DNA of 5,511 bases from positions 1 to 5,511 of the forward strand of contig JAAZDU010000096.1 in assembly GCA_012512665.1 (NCBI GenBank). Reading direction: 5' to 3'. Within the stretch, counting starts at the first letter, position 1. The number at the start of each line of letters is the position of its first letter. The notes beneath the pieces were generated by a model. That model did no database searches, was not told the origin of the DNA, and saw only the letters and a list, made by a program, of their open reading frames with translations. The position numbers and the translations under genes were made by a program. Source of the stretch: Bacillota bacterium (GTDB lineage: Bacteria; Bacillota; Dethiobacteria; DTU022; JAAZDU01). Positions 1 to 5,150 of this stretch are shown one piece after another.

Positions 1-1
1 A

Positions 2-436
2 CTGTATGCTACAGGCATAAGGGTAACAGAGTTAGTTAACTTAAAGATAAGTGATGTAAACTTAAAAATGGGCTTTATAAGGTGTGTAGGTAAAGGCAAC
101 AAAGAGCGCTTAGTTCCCCTCGGTTCTTTGGCTATTAAAAGTATTATTGATTATTCTAAAAATGCACGCCCCAAGATGGTAAGTCGGGAAGGGGAAAAAG
201 CATTATTTCTTAATCAACACGGTAAAAAGCTAACTAGGCAAGGGTTTTGGAAAATATTAAAAAAATATGCACAGCAAGCCAATTTAAATGGAGCAGTAAC
301 TCCGCATACGCTAAGGCACTCCTTTGCCACGCATCTGTTAGAAAACGGGGCTGATCTTCGTTCCGTCCAGGAAATGTTAGGACATGCAGATATTTCAACC
401 ACCCAGATTTATACTCAGATCACACAAAAAAGATGA
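2..436 (+). CDS. xerD: Tyrosine recombinase XerD, C-terminal part (5' end outside window, 3' end frameshifted)
   Basis: This is the catalytic domain of the Xer site-specific recombinase that, with XerC, resolves chromosome dimers at dif. The frame is open from base 2, well upstream of the first ATG at 68, and the translation before that ATG ([19 protein letters not shown]) is typical XerD, so 68 is not the start. All catalytic positions are visible: Arg of GIR (20-22), Lys of GKGNKER (92-94), His and Arg of HTLRH (305-307, 314-316), His of LGHADIS (383-385) and the nucleophile Tyr of QIYT (410-412). The frame stops at TGA 434-436 right after ITQKR, where the family normally continues about 14 residues to a terminal HPRA. 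That tail is present in the -1 frame (see 430-471). The missing part is the C-terminal tail that packs against the partner recombinase, so the truncated protein could keep its chemistry but lose partner control. XerD is preferred over XerC because of the neighbouring genes and the HPRA tail; a XerC-type paralogue cannot be fully excluded from half a protein. Confidence 0.9.
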   Translation: MYATGIRVTELVNLKISDVNLKMGFIRCVGKGNKERLVPLGSLAIKSIIDYSKNARPKMVSREGEKALFLNQHGKKLTRQGFWKILKKYAQQANLNGAVTPHTLRHSFATHLLENGADLRSVQEMLGHADISTTQIYTQITQKR

Positions 437-471
437 GGGATGTTTATGACCAAACTCATCCCAGGGCTTAA
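430..471 (+). other. Displaced C-terminal tail of xerD in the -1 frame
   Basis: Read from 430, the sequence gives [13 protein letters not shown] followed by TAA at 469-471, which is the conserved XerD C-terminus. One extra A in the run 426-431 (A6 to A7) would join it to the upstream frame as [11 protein letters not shown] with exactly the family's spacing. In that form xerD would end 3 bp before the deoB ATG. The upstream frame instead meets TGA at 434. Either the run length is a sequencing error, or the gene carries a recent frameshift, or slippage restores the frame. Confidence 0.85.
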
Positions 472-474
472 GTT

Positions 475-1632
475 ATGAGAGCTTTCTTAATTATACTGGA
501 CGGTGTTGGCATCGGAGAGCTGCCCGACGCCGATGAATACGGCGATGTAGGTAGTAATACTATTGGTAATCTGGCTTGCTATTTTAATGGCCTTAAGCTT
601 CCCTGGTTCCAGAAGCTAGGTCTTGGTAATCTATTAAATGTTAAAGGCGTGGCACCGGTAAAAGATCCTATGGCCTCCTACGGTAAAATGTCCCTTGCTT
701 CCCCTGGCAAAGATACGATGACAGGCCATTGGGAGATGACGGGTATTGTTCTGAAACGTCCTTTTCCTATTTTTAGCAATGGTTTCCCACAAGAGATTAT
801 TTCCCATTTTGAATCCCTCATAGGCAGGCCCACCCTTGGTAATAAAGCAGCCTCGGGCACAGAAATAATTAAAGAACTTGGCAAGGAACATATTTCCACT
901 GGATACCCTATTGTATATACTTCCGCTGACAGCGTTTTTCAGCTGGCAGCCCATGAAGATATTGTACCACTAGAAACGCTCTACAAATGGTGTAAGATTG
1001 CCAGGGAAAAAGTGTTTGTTGGAAAATATCAGCTGGGGCGAGTTATAGCCCGCCCTTTTAAAGGGGAAAGCGGCAATTTTTATCGAACAAATAATAGGAA
1101 AGATTTTGCCGTTAAGCCTCCTGCAGATAACCTATTGGTTTTCCTGGCACGAAAAGGCCACAACGTAGTTTCTATCGGAAAAATATACGATATTTTTTCT
1201 GGTGAAGGTATTACTGCGCACTATCCCGCCAGCGGCAATGAAAATGTTATGAAAGAAATAGTAAATGCTTTAGCTCAGGTCGATGAAGGTCTTGTGTTCG
1301 CCAATTTAAATGATTTTGATACTTTGTATGGGCATAGAAATGACCCCGAAGGCTTTTATAAAGCACTAAAGCATTTTGATGGTTATATACCTTTGCTTTA
1401 TGATTTGCTTCAAGAATCGGATGTGCTTATTATTAGCGCCGACCATGGCTGTGATCCGACATTTGTTGGCACTGACCATACGAGGGAGTTTGTACCCCTT
1501 TTTGTATTAAGCCCTTCACTTGCTAGAATTTCCCTGGGATGGAGAAAAACATATTGCGATGTTGCCCAAAGTATTGCACAGTGGTTTGGTTATATGAATT
1601 TTAATAGCGGTTCCAATTTTTTGCCAAGTTAA
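475..1632 (+). CDS. deoB: Phosphopentomutase DeoB
   Basis: This cytoplasmic enzyme interconverts (deoxy)ribose-1-phosphate and (deoxy)ribose-5-phosphate, feeding nucleoside sugars into the pentose phosphate pathway or to deoxyribose-phosphate aldolase. It belongs to the alkaline-phosphatase-like metalloenzyme family. The 385 residues match the usual length of about 390. The N-terminal ILDGVGIGE supplies metal ligand Asp9, and KDTMTGHWEM carries Thr81, equivalent to the phosphorylated Thr85 of the Bacillus cereus enzyme. Further ligands are Asp282 and His287 in DFDTLYGH, Asp323 and His324 in SADHG, and His335 in GTDHTRE. ARPFKGESGNF and the cap domain between the two halves are intact. The start is fixed by an in-frame TAA at 469-471 just upstream. 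The ribosome binding site is weak (AGGG 463-466, 8 nt spacing), which suggests translational coupling to the end of xerD. It is followed after 37 bp by the nucleoside phosphorylase, which produces its substrate. Confidence 0.96.
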   Translation: MRAFLIILDGVGIGELPDADEYGDVGSNTIGNLACYFNGLKLPWFQKLGLGNLLNVKGVAPVKDPMASYGKMSLASPGKDTMTGHWEMTGIVLKRPFPIFSNGFPQEIISHFESLIGRPTLGNKAASGTEIIKELGKEHISTGYPIVYTSADSVFQLAAHEDIVPLETLYKWCKIAREKVFVGKYQLGRVIARPFKGESGNFYRTNNRKDFAVKPPADNLLVFLARKGHNVVSIGKIYDIFSGEGITAHYPASGNENVMKEIVNALAQVDEGLVFANLNDFDTLYGHRNDPEGFYKALKHFDGYIPLLYDLLQESDVLIISADHGCDPTFVGTDHTREFVPLFVLSPSLARISLGWRKTYCDVAQSIAQWFGYMNFNSGSNFLPS

Positions 1633-1653
1633 GTAAAGGAGAAGCCGAAATAA

Positions 1654-1660
1654 GAGGTGA
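1654..1660 (+). promoter_or_regulatory. Ribosome binding site of the pyrimidine-nucleoside phosphorylase gene
   Basis: GAGGTGA lies 9 nt before the ATG at 1670 and fixes that start. A second purine-rich stretch (AAAGGAG, 1635-1641) lies further upstream but has no start codon at a suitable distance. Confidence 0.75.
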
Positions 1661-1669
1661 GAATAGGGG

Positions 1670-2977
1670 ATGAATGCTTTAGATTTAATCCTGAAAAAAC
1701 GTGCTGGGAAAAGTCTTGCAGCAGAAGAAATAATATGGTTAGTTACTAATTATACTGGTGGATTAATACCCGATTACCAGATGGCGGCTTTTTTAATGGC
1801 TACTTATTTCCAAGGATTAAATAGTAAAGAGACCAAAGCTCTTACCATGGCGCTGGCTGAGTCAGGAGAGGTAATTGATTTTAATTCAAAGGAAGTTGTG
1901 GATAAGCACAGCAGTGGCGGAGTGGGTGATAAGACAACGCTTGTTTTGGCACCATTGGTGGCAGCAGCAGGCTTAAACTTTGCAAAATTTTCAGGTAGGG
2001 GACTTGGTTTCACAGGCGGTACAATTGATAAACTGGAATCAATACCGGGATTTTGTACAAACTTTAATACATCTCAGTTTAAAAAACATGTTTTAGAACA
2101 CGGGCTGGCTATTGCTGCTCAAAGTGATAAGATTACTCCAGCTGATGGCAAAATATACAGTTTACGTGATGTAACCGGTACAGTAGATAATGTTTCTTTA
2201 ATTGCCTCATCTATTATGGCTAAAAAAATTGCCGGAGGTGCTCAAGCCATCTTACTTGATGTCAAAGCGGGTAAAGGAGCTTTTATGAAAAGCAAGGAAG
2301 AGGCTTTTCAACTGGCGGAAACAATGGTTCGCCTGGGTAAAGATTTAAAAAGAGATGTGGTGGCTGTTGTGAGCAATATGAACCAGCCTCTAGGTATGGC
2401 TATAGGTAATATTTTGGAAGTGAAAGAAGCTATTCAAACCTTACAGGGCAAGGGTCCCCAGGACCTTGTTTTTTTGTGTGTTACCCTGGGTGGATTACTG
2501 CTAACCCTGACCGGTAAGGCTAGAAACATAGAGGAAGGGAAGGAAATAATTAATGAAGTGCTAGTTAAGGGGAAGGGTTTTAGAAAATTTGAAGAAATGG
2601 TTATAGCCCAGGGCGGAGACGCCTCATATATACATGATCCGGAACTTTTCCCCCAGGCAACGTACGTTTTGGAAGTTAATGCACCTCTTGATGGATTTAT
2701 ATCATCAATAGATGCTTATAAGATTGGTAAAATAGCAATGGATTTGGGTGCAGGAAGAAAAGAAAAGAATGCTAAAATAGATCATACGGTAGGTGTTGTT
2801 CTTAATCGAAAGGTCGGAGATAAGGTGAGCAAAGGAACGAAATTAGCTACTGTCCATGGAAACGACAAAAATGTAATTAAAGAGGCGGCAACTGATATCT
2901 TGCAAGCTATTAATATAAGTGATATTTCAGTTGAAAAGGAACCTTTAATTATCGGATGTGTGCCTCCTCTACTTTAG
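1670..2977 (+). CDS. pdp: Pyrimidine-nucleoside phosphorylase (Pdp / DeoA family)
   Basis: This enzyme phosphorolyses uridine, thymidine and deoxyuridine to base plus (deoxy)ribose-1-phosphate, the substrate of DeoB just upstream. The 435 residues match Bacillus Pdp (433). The domains run in the expected order: N-terminal alpha domain, the phosphate-binding segment KHSSGGVGDKTT (Lys79, Ser81, Thr90), the family signature SGRGLGFTGGTIDKLE from residue 108 (Ser108, Thr118), pyrimidine-binding Arg166, Ser181 and Lys185 in LRDVTGTVD and ASSIMAKK, and a C-terminal domain with AGR and VGVVLNRKVGD. Lys106, two residues before Ser108, matches the Lys that in Bacillus enzymes goes with acceptance of uridine, where E. 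coli thymidine phosphorylase has Met. This favours a broad pyrimidine enzyme over a thymidine-only DeoA, by inference. Residue 114 is Phe where Bacillus and E. coli enzymes have His. The TAG stop lies inside the left arm of a long inverted repeat. Many relatives of this cluster have a purine-nucleoside phosphorylase gene after deoB; none is present here. Confidence 0.94.
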   Translation: MNALDLILKKRAGKSLAAEEIIWLVTNYTGGLIPDYQMAAFLMATYFQGLNSKETKALTMALAESGEVIDFNSKEVVDKHSSGGVGDKTTLVLAPLVAAAGLNFAKFSGRGLGFTGGTIDKLESIPGFCTNFNTSQFKKHVLEHGLAIAAQSDKITPADGKIYSLRDVTGTVDNVSLIASSIMAKKIAGGAQAILLDVKAGKGAFMKSKEEAFQLAETMVRLGKDLKRDVVAVVSNMNQPLGMAIGNILEVKEAIQTLQGKGPQDLVFLCVTLGGLLLTLTGKARNIEEGKEIINEVLVKGKGFRKFEEMVIAQGGDASYIHDPELFPQATYVLEVNAPLDGFISSIDAYKIGKIAMDLGAGRKEKNAKIDHTVGVVLNRKVGDKVSKGTKLATVHGNDKNVIKEAATDILQAINISDISVEKEPLIIGCVPPLL

Positions 2978-3023
2978 AGCTCATTTCTCTTTCTCTTTTC
3001 CCCCATTTTTTTAGCTCTGGAAG

Positions 3024-3052
3024 GTATTTAACTTCTAAAGCGAGGGAAAATA
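3024..3052 (+). promoter_or_regulatory. Candidate sigma-F/sigma-G type promoter of dacF
   Basis: GTATT at 3024-3028 resembles the forespore -35 (GywTA), and AGGGAAAATA at 3043-3052 fits the sigma-F -10 pattern GGnrAnAnTw except at its first base, with a 14-nt spacer. Transcription would start near 3058-3062, just upstream of the ribosome binding site and downstream of the left arm of the inverted repeat. In Bacillus subtilis dacF is a forespore gene, so the type fits. The match was made by eye in an A-rich region and could arise by chance. Confidence 0.4.
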
Positions 3053-3061
3053 ATAAAAAAA

Positions 3062-3068
3062 GAGGGGG
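3062..3068 (+). promoter_or_regulatory. Ribosome binding site of full-length dacF, inside hairpin stem
   Basis: GAGGGGG lies 8 nt before the ATG at 3077, which opens the dacF signal peptide. Its five consecutive G (3064-3068) face CCCCC at 3000-3004 in the inverted repeat, so it is predicted to be masked in read-through RNA coming from pdp. Confidence 0.6.
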
Positions 3069-3076
3069 AAAAATAA

Positions 3077-3205
3077 ATGAGCTCTAGATACTTTTGGCGG
3101 TTATTATCTACATTTATCATTTTTCTATTTTAATCTTTTAATACTGTTGTTTACACGATAAGTGCCGAGGAAAAAGGAGAGAGTTCTTTTCAATCAGAGG
3201 TAATT
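3077..3205 (+). pseudogene. dacF: 5' end of dacF: signal peptide interrupted by in-frame TAA
   Basis: From ATG 3077 the frame reads MSSRYFWRLLSTFIIFLF, then TAA at 3131-3133, then SFNTVVYTISAEEKGE, and continues without another stop into the carboxypeptidase domain at 3206. The charged N-terminus (Arg4, Arg8), long hydrophobic stretch and ISA/EE junction form a recognisable signal peptide with one codon replaced by a stop. Counting the stop as one position, the gene would be 395 codons, close to Bacillus subtilis DacF (389). One base change, for example TTA (Leu) or TCA (Ser), would restore it. Unless the codon is read through or is a sequence error, the exported enzyme cannot be made from this start. 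Confidence 0.75.
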
Positions 3206-4264
3206 ATGCTGGCAGAGCATTATAGCAATAAAATTTTGTTATCTCAAAACGAAAAAAAGAAAATTTACCCGGCAAGTGTAACAAAAATGATGACTGTCTT
3301 ACTCGTCTTGGAGGAAATAGAAAAGGGCAATCTATCTTTGGAGGAAATGGTAGATATTTCTGAAAGGGCTTCTTCTATGGGGGGTTCTCAGATTTTTCTA
3401 AGTGCTGGAGACAAGGTATCTGTTGAAGACTTATTAATTGGAGTAATAGTAGCTTCTGCCAATGACGCTGCAGTAGCGCTGGCCGAGCATGTTTCAGGTT
3501 CTGTTGAGTCTTTTGTAGATAAAATGAATAAGCGTGCTTTTTCGCTTGGTATGGAAAACACTAACTTTGTTAACCCAACCGGCTTACATGATGATGAGCA
3601 TTACACTACAGCTGCAGATTTATTATTATTGAGTAAAAAAATCCTTGAATATCCTATCTACCATAAATGGGCTACTATTTGGTTGGATGAGCACTTTTTA
3701 AAGGGTAAAATACGTTCAGGAGAGGTTTTCCTTAGCAACACCAACAGGCTAATATTTGATTACCCCGGCTGTGACGGCTTGAAGACAGGATGGACCGATG
3801 AAGCAGGTTTTTGTCTTGTCGCAACTGCAAAAAGAAGCAATACGCGCTTGATCACTTTAGTTTTAGGAGCGCCCAGTGATAGGGTGTTATATGATGAGGT
3901 TGAATTTCTCTTAAATTATGGCTTTAGCAATTTTGAAAATGTCCTCGTTTTTGAAAAAGGTGCCGTGATAGATACCTTTTGTCTAGAAAAAGCTTTAATA
4001 ACAAAAATTGACGCTATCACAGAAAGCCCTTTCTATTTATTGGTTAAAAAAGGTTATGAGGCAAGCGTAGAAACTGAAGTGTTTTTTAATGAAGATATTA
4101 CGCTTCCTATTGAAAAAGGCGATCTTTTAGGGAAAGTTGAAATAAGAGACAGAGGTGAACTTAGAGGTTCTGTAAATATTTTAGCTGCTGAGAGTGTTCC
4201 CAGAGCAAATTATTTTCAGTTATTTGTTAAATATTGGAATAACTGGATAAGATTTGGTCGTTAA
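3206..4264 (+). CDS. dacF: D-alanyl-D-alanine carboxypeptidase DacF (catalytic portion; export signal lies upstream of a nonsense codon)
   Basis: This is a low-molecular-mass penicillin-binding protein that trims the terminal D-Ala from peptidoglycan stem peptides outside the membrane. In spore formers DacF acts from the forespore on spore cortex crosslinking. Counting from this ATG, the active-site motifs of the SxxK peptidase S11 family are all present: Ser24-Val-Thr-Lys27 in YPASVTKMMT, Ser84-Ala-Asn86 in ASANDAAVA, and Lys193-Thr-Gly195 in DGLKTGWT. A C-terminal beta domain (about 250-330) and an amphipathic tail (YFQLFVKYWNNWIRF) suited to membrane attachment follow. This ATG has a fair ribosome site (AGAGG 3196-3200, 5 nt spacing), but a protein from here lacks the signal peptide and the first strand, so it would stay in the cytoplasm away from its substrate. 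The natural start is very probably 3077. No terminator follows, so transcripts should run into spoIIA. Confidence 0.9.
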   Translation: MLAEHYSNKILLSQNEKKKIYPASVTKMMTVLLVLEEIEKGNLSLEEMVDISERASSMGGSQIFLSAGDKVSVEDLLIGVIVASANDAAVALAEHVSGSVESFVDKMNKRAFSLGMENTNFVNPTGLHDDEHYTTAADLLLLSKKILEYPIYHKWATIWLDEHFLKGKIRSGEVFLSNTNRLIFDYPGCDGLKTGWTDEAGFCLVATAKRSNTRLITLVLGAPSDRVLYDEVEFLLNYGFSNFENVLVFEKGAVIDTFCLEKALITKIDAITESPFYLLVKKGYEASVETEVFFNEDITLPIEKGDLLGKVEIRDRGELRGSVNILAAESVPRANYFQLFVKYWNNWIRFGR

Positions 4265-4286
4265 TTACAACTTTTATATTTTAATT

Positions 4287-4313
4287 GCAGGAAATAAATG
4301 AAAGGCGCAGAAT
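4287..4313 (+). promoter_or_regulatory. Sigma-H promoter of the spoIIA operon
   Basis: GCAGGAAAT (4287-4295) matches the sigma-H -35 consensus RnAGGAwWW at every position, and GCAGAAT (4307-4313) matches the -10 consensus RnnGAAT, with an 11-nt spacer. In Bacillus subtilis spoIIA is switched on by sigma-H before asymmetric division from a promoter at this same place between dacF and spoIIAA. The start of transcription should fall near 4320, giving a leader of about 20 nt. No Spo0A box was confidently seen. Confidence 0.82.
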
Positions 4314-4326
4314 TATTTTCCAATGG

Positions 4327-4335
4327 AAAGGGGAG
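4327..4335 (+). promoter_or_regulatory. Ribosome binding site fixing the spoIIAA start
   Basis: AAAGGGGAG lies 6 nt before the ATG at 4342. It decides this start over a TTG at 4285 in the same frame, which lies within the sigma-H promoter region and upstream of the predicted transcript. Confidence 0.85.
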
Positions 4336-4341
4336 AATACG

Positions 4342-4677
4342 ATGCGCCTTGTTATTATCCCAGACAAGAAAAATCTTATTGTGCGTATAGCTGGAGAATT
4401 AGATCATCACAATTCCTTTAAGGTCAAAGATGAATTGGATGCGCATTTATCTAAAGATATTGCTAAAAACATTGTTTTAAATTTAAGAGAACTTAATTTC
4501 ATGGACAGCTCAGGCTTAGGGGTTATATTGGGGCGGTATAAAAAAGTGAGAGAAAAAGGCGGTAAAATCATAGCCTGCGAAGTCAATCCACAATTATTAA
4601 AAATTTTAGAATTATCAGGCTTTAAAAAAATAATCCCTATAGTTGATAGTGAGAAGACTGCTATAAATTGCCTGTAA
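4342..4677 (+). CDS. spoIIAA: Anti-sigma-F factor antagonist SpoIIAA
   Basis: This STAS-domain anti-anti-sigma factor binds SpoIIAB-ADP and displaces sigma-F in the forespore. SpoIIAB phosphorylates and inactivates it, and SpoIIE reactivates it. From the ATG at 4342 it has 111 residues (Bacillus subtilis 117). AGELDHHNSF near residue 17 and NLRELNFMDSSGLGVILGRY near 47-66 are close to the Bacillus protein. Ser56, the first Ser of MDSSGLG, corresponds to phosphorylated Ser58. The C-terminal helix (NPQLLKILELSGF) is typical. The open frame extends 19 codons further upstream to a TTG, but that part (NERRRIIFQWKGE) is unlike the family and overlaps the sigma-H promoter. Its stop codon overlaps the ribosome binding site of spoIIAB, which implies coupled translation. 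Confidence 0.96.
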   Translation: MRLVIIPDKKNLIVRIAGELDHHNSFKVKDELDAHLSKDIAKNIVLNLRELNFMDSSGLGVILGRYKKVREKGGKIIACEVNPQLLKILELSGFKKIIPIVDSEKTAINCL

Positions 4678-4689
4678 GGAAGTGGAATA

Positions 4690-5148
4690 ATGACAGACCA
4701 AAGGAAAAAAAATTATATGAAACTTGAGTTTCCGAGCCGTACTGAAAATGTACAATTCGCCAGGGTTTCTGTAGCTGCATTTGTGGCACGCTTAGATTTA
4801 ACGTTAGAAGATATAAGTGACATTAAAACAGTGGTATCAGAGGCTGTTACTAATTGCATTATTCATGCCTATGATAATAATAGTAATGGTCTGATAGACG
4901 TTCAGGTTGAGATTACCGACAATCTCATCTCTATTGAGATAAGTGATTACGGATGTGGAATTGAAGACATAGAAAAAGCTAGGGAGCCTCTTTTTACTAC
5001 AAAGCCCGAGATAGAAAGGGCAGGAATGGGTTTTACTATCATGGAAAATTTTATGGATAAATTAGAAGTATTTTCTGAAATTGGGAAAGGTACCACTGTT
5101 AAAATGCTAAAATATCTTCACTGCAATGATAAGGCGAGGGAGAATTAG
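4690..5148 (+). CDS. spoIIAB: Anti-sigma-F factor and serine kinase SpoIIAB
   Basis: This GHKL-fold protein holds sigma-F inactive in the predivisional and mother cell, and phosphorylates SpoIIAA with ATP. It has 152 residues (Bacillus subtilis 146). Visible motifs are FARVSVAAF with Arg25 (equivalent to Bacillus Arg20, a contact for both partners), the N-box VVSEAVTNCIIHAY (Glu51, Asn55), the G1 box SDYGCGI (Asp86), the ATP-lid segment EPLFTTKPEIERAGMGFTIM and the conserved MENFMD. The ribosome site AAGGA (4676-4680, 9 nt spacing) supports ATG 4690. ATG 4717 is possible too: it has AAAGGA upstream and begins MKLEF, like MHLEF near the Bacillus N-terminus. The gene is essentially complete with no missing key residue. 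Confidence 0.96.
   Translation: MTDQRKKNYMKLEFPSRTENVQFARVSVAAFVARLDLTLEDISDIKTVVSEAVTNCIIHAYDNNSNGLIDVQVEITDNLISIEISDYGCGIEDIEKAREPLFTTKPEIERAGMGFTIMENFMDKLEVFSEIGKGTTVKMLKYLHCNDKAREN
5136..5142 (+). promoter_or_regulatory. Ribosome binding site of sigF
   Basis: GAGGGAG within the last codons of spoIIAB lies 8 nt before TTG 5151. It supports a TTG start, since the sigF frame has no ATG before the window ends. Confidence 0.75.
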
Positions 5149-5150
5149 CT

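Larger units (their letters stand above)
2973..3088. repeat. Long imperfect inverted repeat (hairpin) joining the pdp stop to the dacF start
   Basis: Three stem blocks can be paired by hand. TAGAGCTCATTT (2975-2986) pairs perfectly with AAATGAGCTCTA (3075-3086) and extends by a G.U and an A-T to 2973/3088. TTTTCCCCC (2996-3004) pairs with GGGGGAAAA (3064-3072). TTTTTTTA (3006-3013) pairs with TAAAAAAA (3054-3061). That gives 29 Watson-Crick pairs, with a bulge on the left arm (2987-2995), a small internal loop and an apical loop of about 40 nt (3014-3053). The left arm is strikingly pyrimidine-rich: 2984-3004 has no purine. The right arm holds the dacF Shine-Dalgarno and AUG, so an RNA that includes both arms would hide the dacF start. 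There is no U-run after the right arm, so it does not look like an intrinsic terminator. Confidence 0.8.

Noticed and set aside
68..70. ATG 68 as the start of a short recombinase gene.
   Set aside because: The frame is open to the window edge and its upstream translation contains the conserved catalytic Arg of XerD, so the gene begins outside the window.
426..432. A AAA AAG, the heptamer used for programmed -1 frameshifting in E. coli dnaX, occurs at the xerD break.
   Set aside because: It is out of phase: incoming codons are 425-427, 428-430 and 431-433, while tandem slippage on this heptamer needs codons at 427 and 430. The A6 run is also short for efficient transcriptional slippage.
634..954. 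Minus-strand open frame of 106 codons inside deoB.
   Set aside because: It lies wholly within a strongly conserved gene on the other strand and its protein resembles no known family; it is a shadow.
2973..3088. The inverted repeat as an intrinsic terminator after pdp.
   Set aside because: The right arm is followed by AGATACTTTTGG, not a U-run, and the T7 tract lies inside the stem. A terminator there would also cut off the dacF start codon.
3131..3133. UAA as a reassigned sense codon.
   Set aside because: TAA ends deoB, dacF and spoIIAA at family-typical positions in this same window, so it is a normal stop in this organism.
4285..4341. TTG start giving spoIIAA 19 extra residues.
   Set aside because: It overlaps the sigma-H promoter, lies upstream of the expected transcript start, has no family similarity, and a strong ribosome site points to ATG 4342.
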